Shown here: piece after piece, positions 1 through 5,024 of the stretch
Position numbering within the stretch: the stretch's first letter is position 1
Layout of the letters: each line of letters begins with the position of its first letter
Assembly: GCA_002491165.1 (NCBI GenBank)
Contig: DKVK01000103.1
Coordinates: 1 to 5,171, forward strand
Length of the DNA stretch: 5,171 nucleotides
Reading direction: 5' to 3'
Origin: Porphyromonadaceae bacterium UBA7180
Lineage (GTDB): Bacteria > Bacteroidota > Bacteroidia > Bacteroidales > Muribaculaceae
Made by a program: the position numbers and the translations under genes
Notes under the pieces: model-generated
What the model saw: only the letters and a program-made list of their open reading frames with translations
Databases searched by the model: none
Told to the model about the DNA's origin: nothing

Positions 1-29
1 TCGGCTGTTGTTTTATGGATTAAAAATAA

Positions 30-46
30 TTTTGTTAATAACAAAA
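30..46. repeat. 17-bp palindrome (8-bp arms around one base)
   Basis: The arms TTTTGTTA (30-37) and TAACAAAA (39-46) are perfect reverse complements around A38. The palindrome overlaps the U-tract of the distal terminator at 43-72 and lies in AT-rich DNA beyond the operon end. It could be a protein-binding site for whatever lies left of the window, or simply AT-rich symmetry. The gene it would serve is not visible, so no function is assigned. Confidence 0.4.
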
Positions 47-72
47 ATTCCGCTTGCATTTTTGCAGCGGAA
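43..72 (-). terminator. Distal intrinsic terminator of the aspS operon (tandem copy)
   Basis: On the minus strand TTCCGCTGCA (72-63) pairs with TGCA (58-55) and GCGGAA (53-48). This gives a 10-bp stem with a 4-base loop and one bulged base at 54. The next five minus-strand bases (47-43) are all T, followed by GTTATT. The plus-strand side is followed by A, so the element works leftward only. It sits just downstream of the terminator at 84-126 and could catch read-through from it. Confidence 0.65.
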
Positions 73-83
73 AAATGGAAGTG

Positions 84-126
84 AAAAAAAACGGAGTCGC
101 TGATTGGGTGCGGCTCCGGTTTTTTT
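84..126 (-). terminator. Main intrinsic terminator of the aspS operon, bidirectional in form
   Basis: Plus-strand bases 92-100 (CGGAGTCGC) pair with 110-118 (GCGGCTCCG), a 9-bp stem with one G-U pair and a 9-base loop (101-109). Read on the minus strand, the stem is followed by eight T (91-84). Read on the plus strand, it is followed by seven T (120-126). It therefore ends leftward transcription about 65 bases after the zinc-ribbon gene stop. It could also end a plus-strand gene arriving from outside the window. Confidence 0.85.
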
Positions 127-182
127 ATTCGGTAATGTTGTTGAGGGGTTGTTCCTCTAAGAGAGTGTGTTCCTCGGGGGGA

Positions 183-1007
183 TTATTCCTCGGTTTTGGA
201 GGCGGCTTTCTTGCGGGTGGTCTTGCGTTTGGCGGGTGCGGGAGCGGCTTCCGGTTCTTCGATGCCGGCCAACAGGCCGTCGATCATGATGCGGCCGCAA
301 TATTCGCATACCACGATGCGCTTGTGCATTTTGATTTCAAGTTGCCGCTGCGGCGGGATACGGTTGAAGCAACCTCCGCAGGCGGAACGCTGCACCGTGA
401 CGATGCCGAGGCCGTTGCGGGCGTTCTGGCGTATGCGGTAGAAGGCTTTCAGCGTGTAGTCGTCGATTACCTTTTCCAGCTCTTTGGCCTGGGTCATGAT
501 TTCTTCCTCGCGGGCCTGTGTTTCGTTGACGATGGACTCGAGTTCGGCTTTCTTTTCGGCCAGGTTGTGCTCGTGGTCCACAATCTGCTCGCGGGCTTCC
601 TCTATCTCGCGTGTCTTGCGTTCCACCAGTTCGTTTTGCTCGCGGATTTTCTTCTCTGAGAGTTCGATTTCGAGGGTTTCATATTCTTTCTCTTTTTCGA
701 GGAAAGCGAACTCGCGGTTGTTGCGCACATTGTCGAGCTGCTGCTCGTATTTGGCTATTTTGCCGCGGCGGTCGGCGATGACGCCCTGTTGCTGGTTGAT
801 GAAGGCTTTGGCCTCCTCTATCTCTTCGGTGAATTTCTTGATGCGCGAGGTGTAGCGTTCTATTTCGTCTTCAAGGTCTTTCACCTCGTAGGGGAGTTCG
901 CCGCGGAGTGTATGTATCTTGTCAATCTCCGAGAGGAATGTCTGTAGCTTGTAGAGGGCTTTGAGGCGCGTCTCCACTGAATGCTCTTTTTCTTTGTTAT
1001 CTGCCAT
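183..1007 (-). CDS. Coiled-coil C4 zinc-ribbon protein (COG1579 / zf-RING_7 family)
   Basis: This 274-residue protein has two visible parts. Residues about 15-190 are dominated by E, K, R and Q with regular hydrophobic spacing, as expected for a long antiparallel coiled coil. Residues 200-247 form the conserved zinc ribbon, with C210-x2-C213 and C234-x2-C237 as the four ligands. The family is annotated as predicted nucleic-acid-binding; its best studied relative, Helicobacter HP0958 (FlgZ), has this coiled-coil-plus-zinc-ribbon form and acts on flagellar gene expression. That role should not be carried over here. The C-terminal tail (about 250-274) is odd: an acidic/Pro-Ala linker and then a basic patch around PAKRKTTRKKAASK, probably disordered and perhaps nucleic-acid-contacting (inference). 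The gene is last in the operon, 26 bp after the NIF3-family gene. The ATG start has no Shine-Dalgarno sequence, which is normal for Bacteroidota. The protein should be cytoplasmic, with no signal peptide or membrane segment. The family call is firm; the function is unknown. Confidence 0.9.
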   Translation of the reverse strand: MADNKEKEHSVETRLKALYKLQTFLSEIDKIHTLRGELPYEVKDLEDEIERYTSRIKKFTEEIEEAKAFINQQQGVIADRRGKIAKYEQQLDNVRNNREFAFLEKEKEYETLEIELSEKKIREQNELVERKTREIEEAREQIVDHEHNLAEKKAELESIVNETQAREEEIMTQAKELEKVIDDYTLKAFYRIRQNARNGLGIVTVQRSACGGCFNRIPPQRQLEIKMHKRIVVCEYCGRIMIDGLLAGIEEPEAAPAPAKRKTTRKKAASKTEE

Positions 1008-1033
1008 ATTTGAGGTACGTTTTTAATTCTGTT

Positions 1034-1813
1034 TTAGATTACGCTGACGGGGTTTTTCTGTGCGGTGACATGTATTTCGAGTTCGGGGAAGCTCTCGTGC
1101 AGTATGCGCGTAAAGATGTCGAGGGCGCCGATTTCCGTCTGGTAATGTCCGGCGTCGGCCAGCAATATGCGGTCGGCGTAGGTGGTATAGTCGTGATATT
1201 TGACGTCGCCGGTGATGTAGATGTCGGCACCGGCATCGATAGCGTCGGGGATGAACCCGGCGCCGGCCCCGCCGCAGAGAGCCACCCGGCGCACCACCAG
1301 GGTGGAGGAGTCGGCGCTGTAGCGCAGTGCCTTGACGCTGAACGTCTCCTTGACGCGGCGCAGGAACTCGAGCGCGGGAGTGGGCTGCGTTTCACCGACC
1401 ACACCGAGGCCGGTGCGTTCGCCGGGAGCGGTGGGTACCAGGGGACGAAGGTCGCGGAGCCCGAGGCGGTGGGCCATGTCGTAGCTCACGCCGTTGTAGG
1501 CGCTGTCGAGCGACGTGTGCCCCGAATAGACGGCAATGCCGAGGCGCACGGCGGTGGCGGCTATGCGCTCCACGGGAGTGGCGCCGGTGAGGTGTTTGAG
1601 GCCGTGGAAGAGCAGCGGATGGTGCGAGATGATGAGCTCGCAGCCGCGGTCCAGAGCCTCGGCCATTGTCTCTTCCGTAACGTCGAGGCACAGCAATGCG
1701 GCGCTGACGTCGCTTTGGGGATTCCCTATCTGGAGGCCGCTGTTGTCGTAGCTCTCCTGGAGCGAGAGCGGCGCGAAGGCCTCTATGCTGTCGATGATCT
1801 GTTGTAGTTTCAC
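1034..1813 (-). CDS. DUF34/NIF3-family dinuclear metal-binding protein (YbgI-like, short form)
   Basis: The 259-residue product matches the NIF3/YbgI family over its whole length. The dinuclear metal ligands expected from E. coli YbgI are present: H64 and H65 in SHHPLLFHG (63-71), D103 in HTSLDSAYNGV (99-109), and H223 and E227 in DAGHYQTE (220-227). The family signature TGDVKYHD is at 201-208. The length is that of the short form (about 250 residues), without the PII/CutA-like insertion found in the roughly 370-residue versions. These proteins form hexameric toroids. The reaction is unsettled: the old label GTP cyclohydrolase I type 2 is doubtful, and metal handling or hydrolase roles have been proposed. 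The start is GTG at 1813-1811. The frame stays open upstream into aspS but offers no ATG, GTG or TTG in the 55-bp gap, and the N-terminus (MKLQQIIDSIEAFAP) aligns with the family start. The gene sits between aspS and the zinc-ribbon gene and is presumably co-transcribed with both. Cytoplasmic. Confidence 0.93.
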   Translation of the reverse strand: MKLQQIIDSIEAFAPLSLQESYDNSGLQIGNPQSDVSAALLCLDVTEETMAEALDRGCELIISHHPLLFHGLKHLTGATPVERIAATAVRLGIAVYSGHTSLDSAYNGVSYDMAHRLGLRDLRPLVPTAPGERTGLGVVGETQPTPALEFLRRVKETFSVKALRYSADSSTLVVRRVALCGGAGAGFIPDAIDAGADIYITGDVKYHDYTTYADRILLADAGHYQTEIGALDIFTRILHESFPELEIHVTAQKNPVSVI

Positions 1814-1868
1814 TGTTTCGAGGAGTATGTAAGTTGCGATTGAATGGCTGTTTCCGGGGAAAGGCCTC

Positions 1869-3629
1869 TTACTTCTTTTCCTCCGGTTTCACCTCCAGAC
1901 GAAGCTCTTCGAGCTGAGAGGCGTCGATGGGCGAAGGGGATTCGTTCATCACGTCGCGGCCGGAGTTGTTCTTCGGGAAGGCTATGACGTCGCGTATGGT
2001 GTCGAGGCCGGCGAGGATGGAGACAAAGCGGTCGAATCCGAGCGCCAGGCCGCCGTGGGGCGGCGCGCCGTACTTGAAGGCGTTCATCAGGAAGCCGAAC
2101 TGTTCGCGCGCGCGTTCCTCCGTGAATCCGAGCAGCTCGAACATGGTGTCCTGCAGCTTGGCGTCGTGGATACGAATGGAGCCGCCGCCCAGTTCGGTGC
2201 CGTTCACCACGATGTCGTAGGCTGTGGCGCGCACCTTGCCGGTGTCGCTGTGCAGCAGGGGAATGTCTTCGGGGTTCGGCGAGGTGAAGGGGTGGTGCAT
2301 GGCGTAGTAGCGCTGTGTCTCGTCGTCCCACTCGAAGAGCGGGAAGTCGATTACCCAAAGCGGGGCGAAGACATTCTTGTCGCGCAGGCCGAGGCGTTCG
2401 CCCATTTCGAGGCGCAGTTCGCAGAGTTGCTTGCGCGTCTTGTCGGCCGGCCCCGAGAGTAGCAGGAGCATGTCGCCGGGTTTTGCACCGAAGCGTTCGC
2501 CCCACTGGCGCAGTTGCTCGTCGGTGAAGAATTTGCCTACGGAGCTCTTCACGCTTCCGTCCGGCTCGAACTTGACGTAGACGAGACCCTTGGCGCCGAC
2601 CTGCGGACGCTTCACGAAGTCGGTCAGCGCGTCGGTCTGCTTGCGGGTGTAGGAGGCGCAACCGGGAGCGCAGATGCCCACGGTAAGCTCGGCGTCGGCC
2701 ATCACCTTGAAGCCGCTGTCCTTAACGAGGTCGGTGATTTCCACGAAAGGCATGCCGAAGCGGATGTCCGGCTTGTCGCTGCCGTAGAGGCGCATGGCGT
2801 CGTGCCATGTCATGCGCGGGAACGGCTCGGTGAAGTCTATTCCCTTCACATATTTAAAGATATGCTTGACGAGGCCCTCGAACATCTCGATGACGTCTTC
2901 CTGCTCCACGAAGCTCATTTCGCAGTCTATCTGCGTGAACTCCGGCTGGCGGTCGGCACGCAGGTCTTCGTCGCGGAAGCACTTGGCTATCTGGAAGTAA
3001 CGGTCAAAACCGCTGACCATCAGCAGCTGTTTGAAGAGCTGCGGGCTCTGCGGCAGGGCGTAGAACTCGCCCGGATTCATGCGCGAGGGCACCACGAAGT
3101 CGCGGGCGCCCTCCGGCGTGGATTTCACCAGGATCGGGGTTTCTATCTCGAGGAACCCTTTGGAGTCGAGGTAACGGCGTATCTCGAAGGCCATCTTGTG
3201 GCGCAGCTCCAGGTTCTTGCGCACGCAGGGACGGCGCAGGTCCAGGTAGCGGTATTTCATACGGAGGTCGTCGCCGCCGTCGGTATCGTCTTCGATGGTG
3301 AAGGGAGGGATTTCGCTGCGGTTGAGCACACGCAGCGAGCGGGCTATGATTTCAATTTCGCCGGTGGGGAGGTTCGCGTTCTTGTTGCTGCGCTCGGCCA
3401 CTTCGCCGACCACTTCCACCACAAACTCGCGGCCCAGGGCGTTGGCTCGGGCGCACAGTTCGGCGTCGGTATCGTTGTTGAACACTATCTGCGTGATGCC
3501 GTAACGGTCACGCAGATCTATGAAAGTCATACCTCCCATTTTGCGCAGACGCTGCACCCATCCTGCCAGTTTTACTTCTTTTCCGGCATCTTTTAGGCGC
3601 AGTTCTCCGCAGGTGTTATTTCTGTACAT
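1869..3629 (-). CDS. aspS: Aspartyl-tRNA synthetase (AspRS), bacterial type
   Basis: The enzyme joins L-aspartate to tRNA-Asp using ATP, in the cytoplasm. The 586-residue product has the full bacterial class IIb layout. An OB-fold anticodon-binding domain spans about 1-105. The catalytic core holds the motif 1 region near 159-183 (EIETPIL, TPEGARDF), the aspartate-site loop QSPQLFKQ (194-201), motif 2 FRDEDLRADRQPEF (218-231, with R219 and E221) and motif 3 GLALGFDR (527-534, R534). The bacterial GAD domain is inserted at about 290-415. The length agrees with the family norm of 585-590. The frame is open up to an ATG at 3719, but the family N-terminus is MYRNNTCGEL, so the start is ATG at 3629-3627. 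The extra 30 codons have no family counterpart and begin within a few bases of the predicted transcription start. Motif 3 has GFDR where many relatives have GLDR, a mild change. This is the first gene of the operon; the NIF3-family gene follows after 55 bp. No frameshift or missing catalytic residue is seen. Confidence 0.97.
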   Translation of the reverse strand: MYRNNTCGELRLKDAGKEVKLAGWVQRLRKMGGMTFIDLRDRYGITQIVFNNDTDAELCARANALGREFVVEVVGEVAERSNKNANLPTGEIEIIARSLRVLNRSEIPPFTIEDDTDGGDDLRMKYRYLDLRRPCVRKNLELRHKMAFEIRRYLDSKGFLEIETPILVKSTPEGARDFVVPSRMNPGEFYALPQSPQLFKQLLMVSGFDRYFQIAKCFRDEDLRADRQPEFTQIDCEMSFVEQEDVIEMFEGLVKHIFKYVKGIDFTEPFPRMTWHDAMRLYGSDKPDIRFGMPFVEITDLVKDSGFKVMADAELTVGICAPGCASYTRKQTDALTDFVKRPQVGAKGLVYVKFEPDGSVKSSVGKFFTDEQLRQWGERFGAKPGDMLLLLSGPADKTRKQLCELRLEMGERLGLRDKNVFAPLWVIDFPLFEWDDETQRYYAMHHPFTSPNPEDIPLLHSDTGKVRATAYDIVVNGTELGGGSIRIHDAKLQDTMFELLGFTEERAREQFGFLMNAFKYGAPPHGGLALGFDRFVSILAGLDTIRDVIAFPKNNSGRDVMNESPSPIDASQLEELRLEVKPEEKK

Positions 3630-3696
3630 TTCTAAACTATTGATTGTCAGATGATTATAAATTACCAAAAACTGATTGGCAACAATCTTTGAGCGT

Positions 3697-3711
3697 CCCC
3701 GCAGTGCAGGG
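3697..3711 (-). other. Small hairpin in the aspS 5' leader
   Basis: On the minus strand CCCTGC (3711-3706) can pair with GCGGGG (3702-3697), a 6-bp stem with one G-U pair and a 3-base loop. It is the only GC-rich patch in an otherwise AT-rich leader and starts about 12 bases after the predicted transcription start at 3721-3724. It is not followed by a T-run, so it is not a terminator. It could stabilise the 5' end or tune translation; its role is unknown. Confidence 0.35.
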
Positions 3712-3727
3712 CCGCCCATTCACACCG

Positions 3728-3759
3728 CAAAATTAGCAAATAAACCCCGTTTCTCCAAA
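3728..3759 (-). promoter_or_regulatory. Bacteroides-type promoter P1 for the aspS operon
   Basis: Read on the minus strand, a -33 TTTG (3759-3756) is followed after exactly 20 bases by the -7 element TAATTTTG (3735-3728). This is a full match to the primary sigma factor (sigma-ABfr) consensus TTTG / TAnnTTTG of Bacteroidota. Transcription should begin around 3721-3724, leaving a leader of about 93 bases before the aspS ATG. That position also argues against the ATG at 3719 as the aspS start. Confidence 0.8.
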
Positions 3760-3760
3760 T

Positions 3761-3776
3761 TATTTGCTTCCAAATA
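3761..3776. repeat. 16-bp inverted repeat abutting promoter P1
   Basis: TATTTG (3761-3766) and CAAATA (3771-3776) are perfect 6-bp arms around CTTC (3767-3770). The repeat lies one base beyond the -33 element of P1, at roughly -38 to -54 relative to the predicted start. That is where an activator, or a repressor contacting the -33 region, could bind. In RNA made from the upstream promoter it could also form a tetraloop hairpin. Function not established. Confidence 0.45.
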
Positions 3777-3841
3777 GCCCAACTTTTTAAATGAGCAAGC
3801 AGCTCTCGGACAATTTTTCATTCAGGGAGTAGTTTTTGACC

Positions 3842-3874
3842 CATCCGGTACCGCTGAGTCACGGATGTCTTTTT
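3842..3874 (+). terminator. Candidate rightward terminator-like hairpin inside the spacer
   Basis: CATCCG (3842-3847) pairs with CGGATG (3862-3867) around a 14-base loop, and the plus strand then reads TCTTTTTG (3868-3875). The hairpin plus T-run resembles an intrinsic terminator reading toward corA. The stem is short and the loop large. No plus-strand gene lies upstream, so it may instead be a structural part of a minus-strand RNA from promoter P2; on that strand it is not followed by T. Confidence 0.35.
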
Positions 3875-3930
3875 GTTGGTTAATACTATGATTGTTAAAG
3901 TGATTCTGTCGCTCGGAAGTTCTTCAGTCG

Positions 3931-3962
3931 CAAAGGTAACAACTTTTTCTTTTCCCTCCAAA
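3931..3962 (-). promoter_or_regulatory. Second Bacteroides-type promoter P2, minus strand
   Basis: On the minus strand, TTTG (3962-3959), a 20-base spacer and TACCTTTG (3938-3931) match the TTTG / TAnnTTTG consensus perfectly, with the same spacing as P1. Transcription should start near 3925. The RNA would be either a roughly 295-base alternative leader of aspS or a separate small RNA encoded between P2 and P1. The A-tract DNA on its upstream side (3973-3997) could strengthen it. Confidence 0.7.
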
Positions 3963-3972
3963 TCTTTTATTC

Positions 3973-3997
3973 AAAAAATTTAGAAAAAATTTAAAAA
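3973..3997. other. Phased A-tracts upstream of promoter P2
   Basis: AAAAAATTTA occurs twice (3973-3982 and 3984-3993), offset by 11 bases, and a further A run follows (3993-3997). Tracts spaced by about one helical turn are known to bend DNA. They lie just upstream of the -33 element of P2 on the minus strand, where AT-rich UP-like sequence can raise promoter strength. They may equally be shared with the divergent corA promoter. Confidence 0.5.
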
Positions 3998-4029
3998 TCA
4001 TATTTTGTCAATATTTCCCCGCCGCTCCT

Positions 4030-4039
4030 TTTATATAAA
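4030..4039. repeat. 10-bp palindrome in the corA upstream region
   Basis: TTTATATAAA is a perfect palindrome three bases upstream of the weak corA -7 candidate at 4042-4049, so it would lie within the promoter. It could be an operator half-site or simple AT-rich sequence. Nothing else identifies a regulator. Confidence 0.3.
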
Positions 4040-4041
4040 TC

Positions 4042-4049
4042 TATATTTT
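4042..4049 (+). promoter_or_regulatory. Weak candidate -7 element for corA
   Basis: TATATTTT matches TAnnTTTG at every position but the last. It would give a leader of roughly 50 bases before the corA ATG. No TTTG lies 19-21 bases upstream; the nearest, 4004-4007, is 34 bases away. This is only the best available guess in the region, and corA transcription may depend on an activator or another sigma factor. Confidence 0.3.
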
Positions 4050-4103
4050 ACAGCCATTTCTTTTGGTTTGAAAACTTAATCCCCCTAACCGTGTTATAAT
4101 GAC

Positions 4104-5024
4104 ATGAAAAGGTTCTTGTCATACGACCGCGGACTGGCCGAAACCGCCGTCTGGGAGCCCCGCTGCTGGGTCAACGTGGAGTGCCCGGACGCCGCCGACC
4201 TCGCCTTTCTCGAAAACGAACTCGGCGTGCCACGCGACTTCCTCGACGACACTTCCGACGTGGACGAACGGCCCCGCCTCGACAGCGACGGCGACTGGCG
4301 TATGGCCATAATCCGAATCCCGATCCCCGGAACCGGTGACATCTCCCCCTATTCCACCATTCCACTCAGCATCATAGCCTCCGGCGACATCACCATAACG
4401 CTCTGCTACCGCAAGACCGACTTCATAGAAGACTTCATAGACCACAGTTGCCGCCGCAACGTCAAGTTCCCGAACGTCTCCGCGTTCATACTGCGGCTCA
4501 TCTATTCCTCTACCTCCTGGTATCTGCGTTACCTCAAGGAGATGACCGACGAGGTGACCCTTTCGGAACGTTCCCTGCGCCGCAACATCAGCAACGCCGA
4601 GCTGCGGCGCCTCCTCTGCCTCCAGAACGCACTGGTCTTCTTCAACACCTCGCTGCAAGGCAACGACTCCATCATCGGAAAAATACGGCACGTCTTCCCC
4701 GACAACTTCGACAACGACCTGCTGGAAGACGTGGAGATAGAAATCCGTCAGGCCCTGGGTACCATCGCCATCTATACCGACATCCTCGAAGCCACTATGG
4801 ACACCTATTCCTCGCTCATCTCCAACAATACCAACGACGTTATGAAGCGCATGACGGCCATAACGATAGTGCTGATGATACCTACGCTGATAGCCAGTTT
4901 CTACGGCATGAACGTGCCGCTCGGGGTTGAGAACTCGCGCTACGCCTTCCCTATAATCATCCTGGTGGCCATAGCGCTGTCAGCCGCCTGCGTCCTCCTG
5001 CTGAAGCGCATCCGCTGGCTCTGA
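4104..5024 (+). CDS. corA: CorA-family magnesium/divalent cation transporter
   Basis: The 306-residue product is a CorA-type inner-membrane channel that admits Mg2+ (and often Co2+ or Ni2+) down the membrane potential as a pentamer. Residues 1 to about 240 form the cytoplasmic domain, which includes the family segment DVDERPR (52-58) and a long helical region (about 135-245). Transmembrane helix 1 is about 251-267 and ends in the signature YGMN (267-270), the selectivity-filter motif that separates CorA from ZntB (GVN). A short periplasmic loop with an acidic residue (E276) precedes helix 2 (about 281-300) and a basic cytoplasmic end, KRIRWL. The classical MPEL loop sequence of the Salmonella/Thermotoga proteins is absent, as is usual in many Bacteroidota members. 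The start at ATG 4104 is the first possible: an in-frame stop lies at 4086-4088 with no start codon between. No Shine-Dalgarno sequence is present. The gene diverges from aspS and appears to be transcribed alone. The family is certain; the exact ion preference cannot be read from sequence. Confidence 0.94.
   Translation: MKRFLSYDRGLAETAVWEPRCWVNVECPDAADLAFLENELGVPRDFLDDTSDVDERPRLDSDGDWRMAIIRIPIPGTGDISPYSTIPLSIIASGDITITLCYRKTDFIEDFIDHSCRRNVKFPNVSAFILRLIYSSTSWYLRYLKEMTDEVTLSERSLRRNISNAELRRLLCLQNALVFFNTSLQGNDSIIGKIRHVFPDNFDNDLLEDVEIEIRQALGTIAIYTDILEATMDTYSSLISNNTNDVMKRMTAITIVLMIPTLIASFYGMNVPLGVENSRYAFPIIILVAIALSAACVLLLKRIRWL

Larger units (their letters stand above)
3630..4103. other. 474-bp AT-rich divergent spacer between aspS and corA
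   Basis: There is no convincing gene here. From left to right it holds the aspS leader with a small hairpin (3697-3711), a near-ideal minus-strand promoter (3728-3759), and a 16-bp inverted repeat (3761-3776). Then come a hairpin with a T-run (3842-3874), a second minus-strand promoter (3931-3962), phased A-tracts (3973-3997), a 10-bp palindrome (4030-4039) and a weak plus-strand -7 candidate for corA (4042-4049). The short open frames inside it (33 codons minus, 31 codons plus) overlap promoter elements and are judged to be chance. No T-box, riboswitch or tRNA fold was recognised. Confidence 0.8.

Noticed and set aside
31..64. Plus-strand promoter TTTG (31-34) / CATTTTTG (57-64)
   Set aside because: The -7 matches 7 of 8, but the 22-base spacing is long, it lies inside the distal terminator hairpin, and any RNA would hit the rightward terminator at 92-126 within about 60 bases.
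152..191. TTCCTC repeated three times (152-157, 170-175, 186-191)
   Set aside because: These are short, irregularly spaced repeats, and the last copy encodes part of the acidic end of the zinc-ribbon protein. No array structure is present.
2105..2114. Alternating CG run inside aspS, possible Z-DNA
   Set aside because: It is explained by Arg/Ala codons in a GC-rich coding sequence.
2514..3596. 360-codon open frame antisense to aspS
   Set aside because: GC-rich third positions in aspS remove stops on the opposite strand. The translation resembles no protein, while aspS itself is unmistakable. The other long overlapping frames in the window are rejected for the same reason.
3720..3821. 33-codon minus-strand open frame (begins MKNCPRAACS) with a stop immediately before the ATG at 3719
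   Set aside because: It runs through the -33 and -7 elements of promoter P1, shows no domain, signal or membrane feature, and a frame this short is expected by chance. It would become interesting only if conserved or seen in ribosome profiling.
3888..3983. 31-codon plus-strand open frame (begins MIVKVILSLG)
   Set aside because: It overlaps promoter P2 on the opposite strand and the A-tracts, and its composition follows the AT-rich spacer. Nothing supports translation.
4095..4100. TATAAT-like sequence just before the corA start
   Set aside because: Bacteroidota do not use the E. coli -10 consensus, and this would leave an essentially leaderless mRNA with no partner element.
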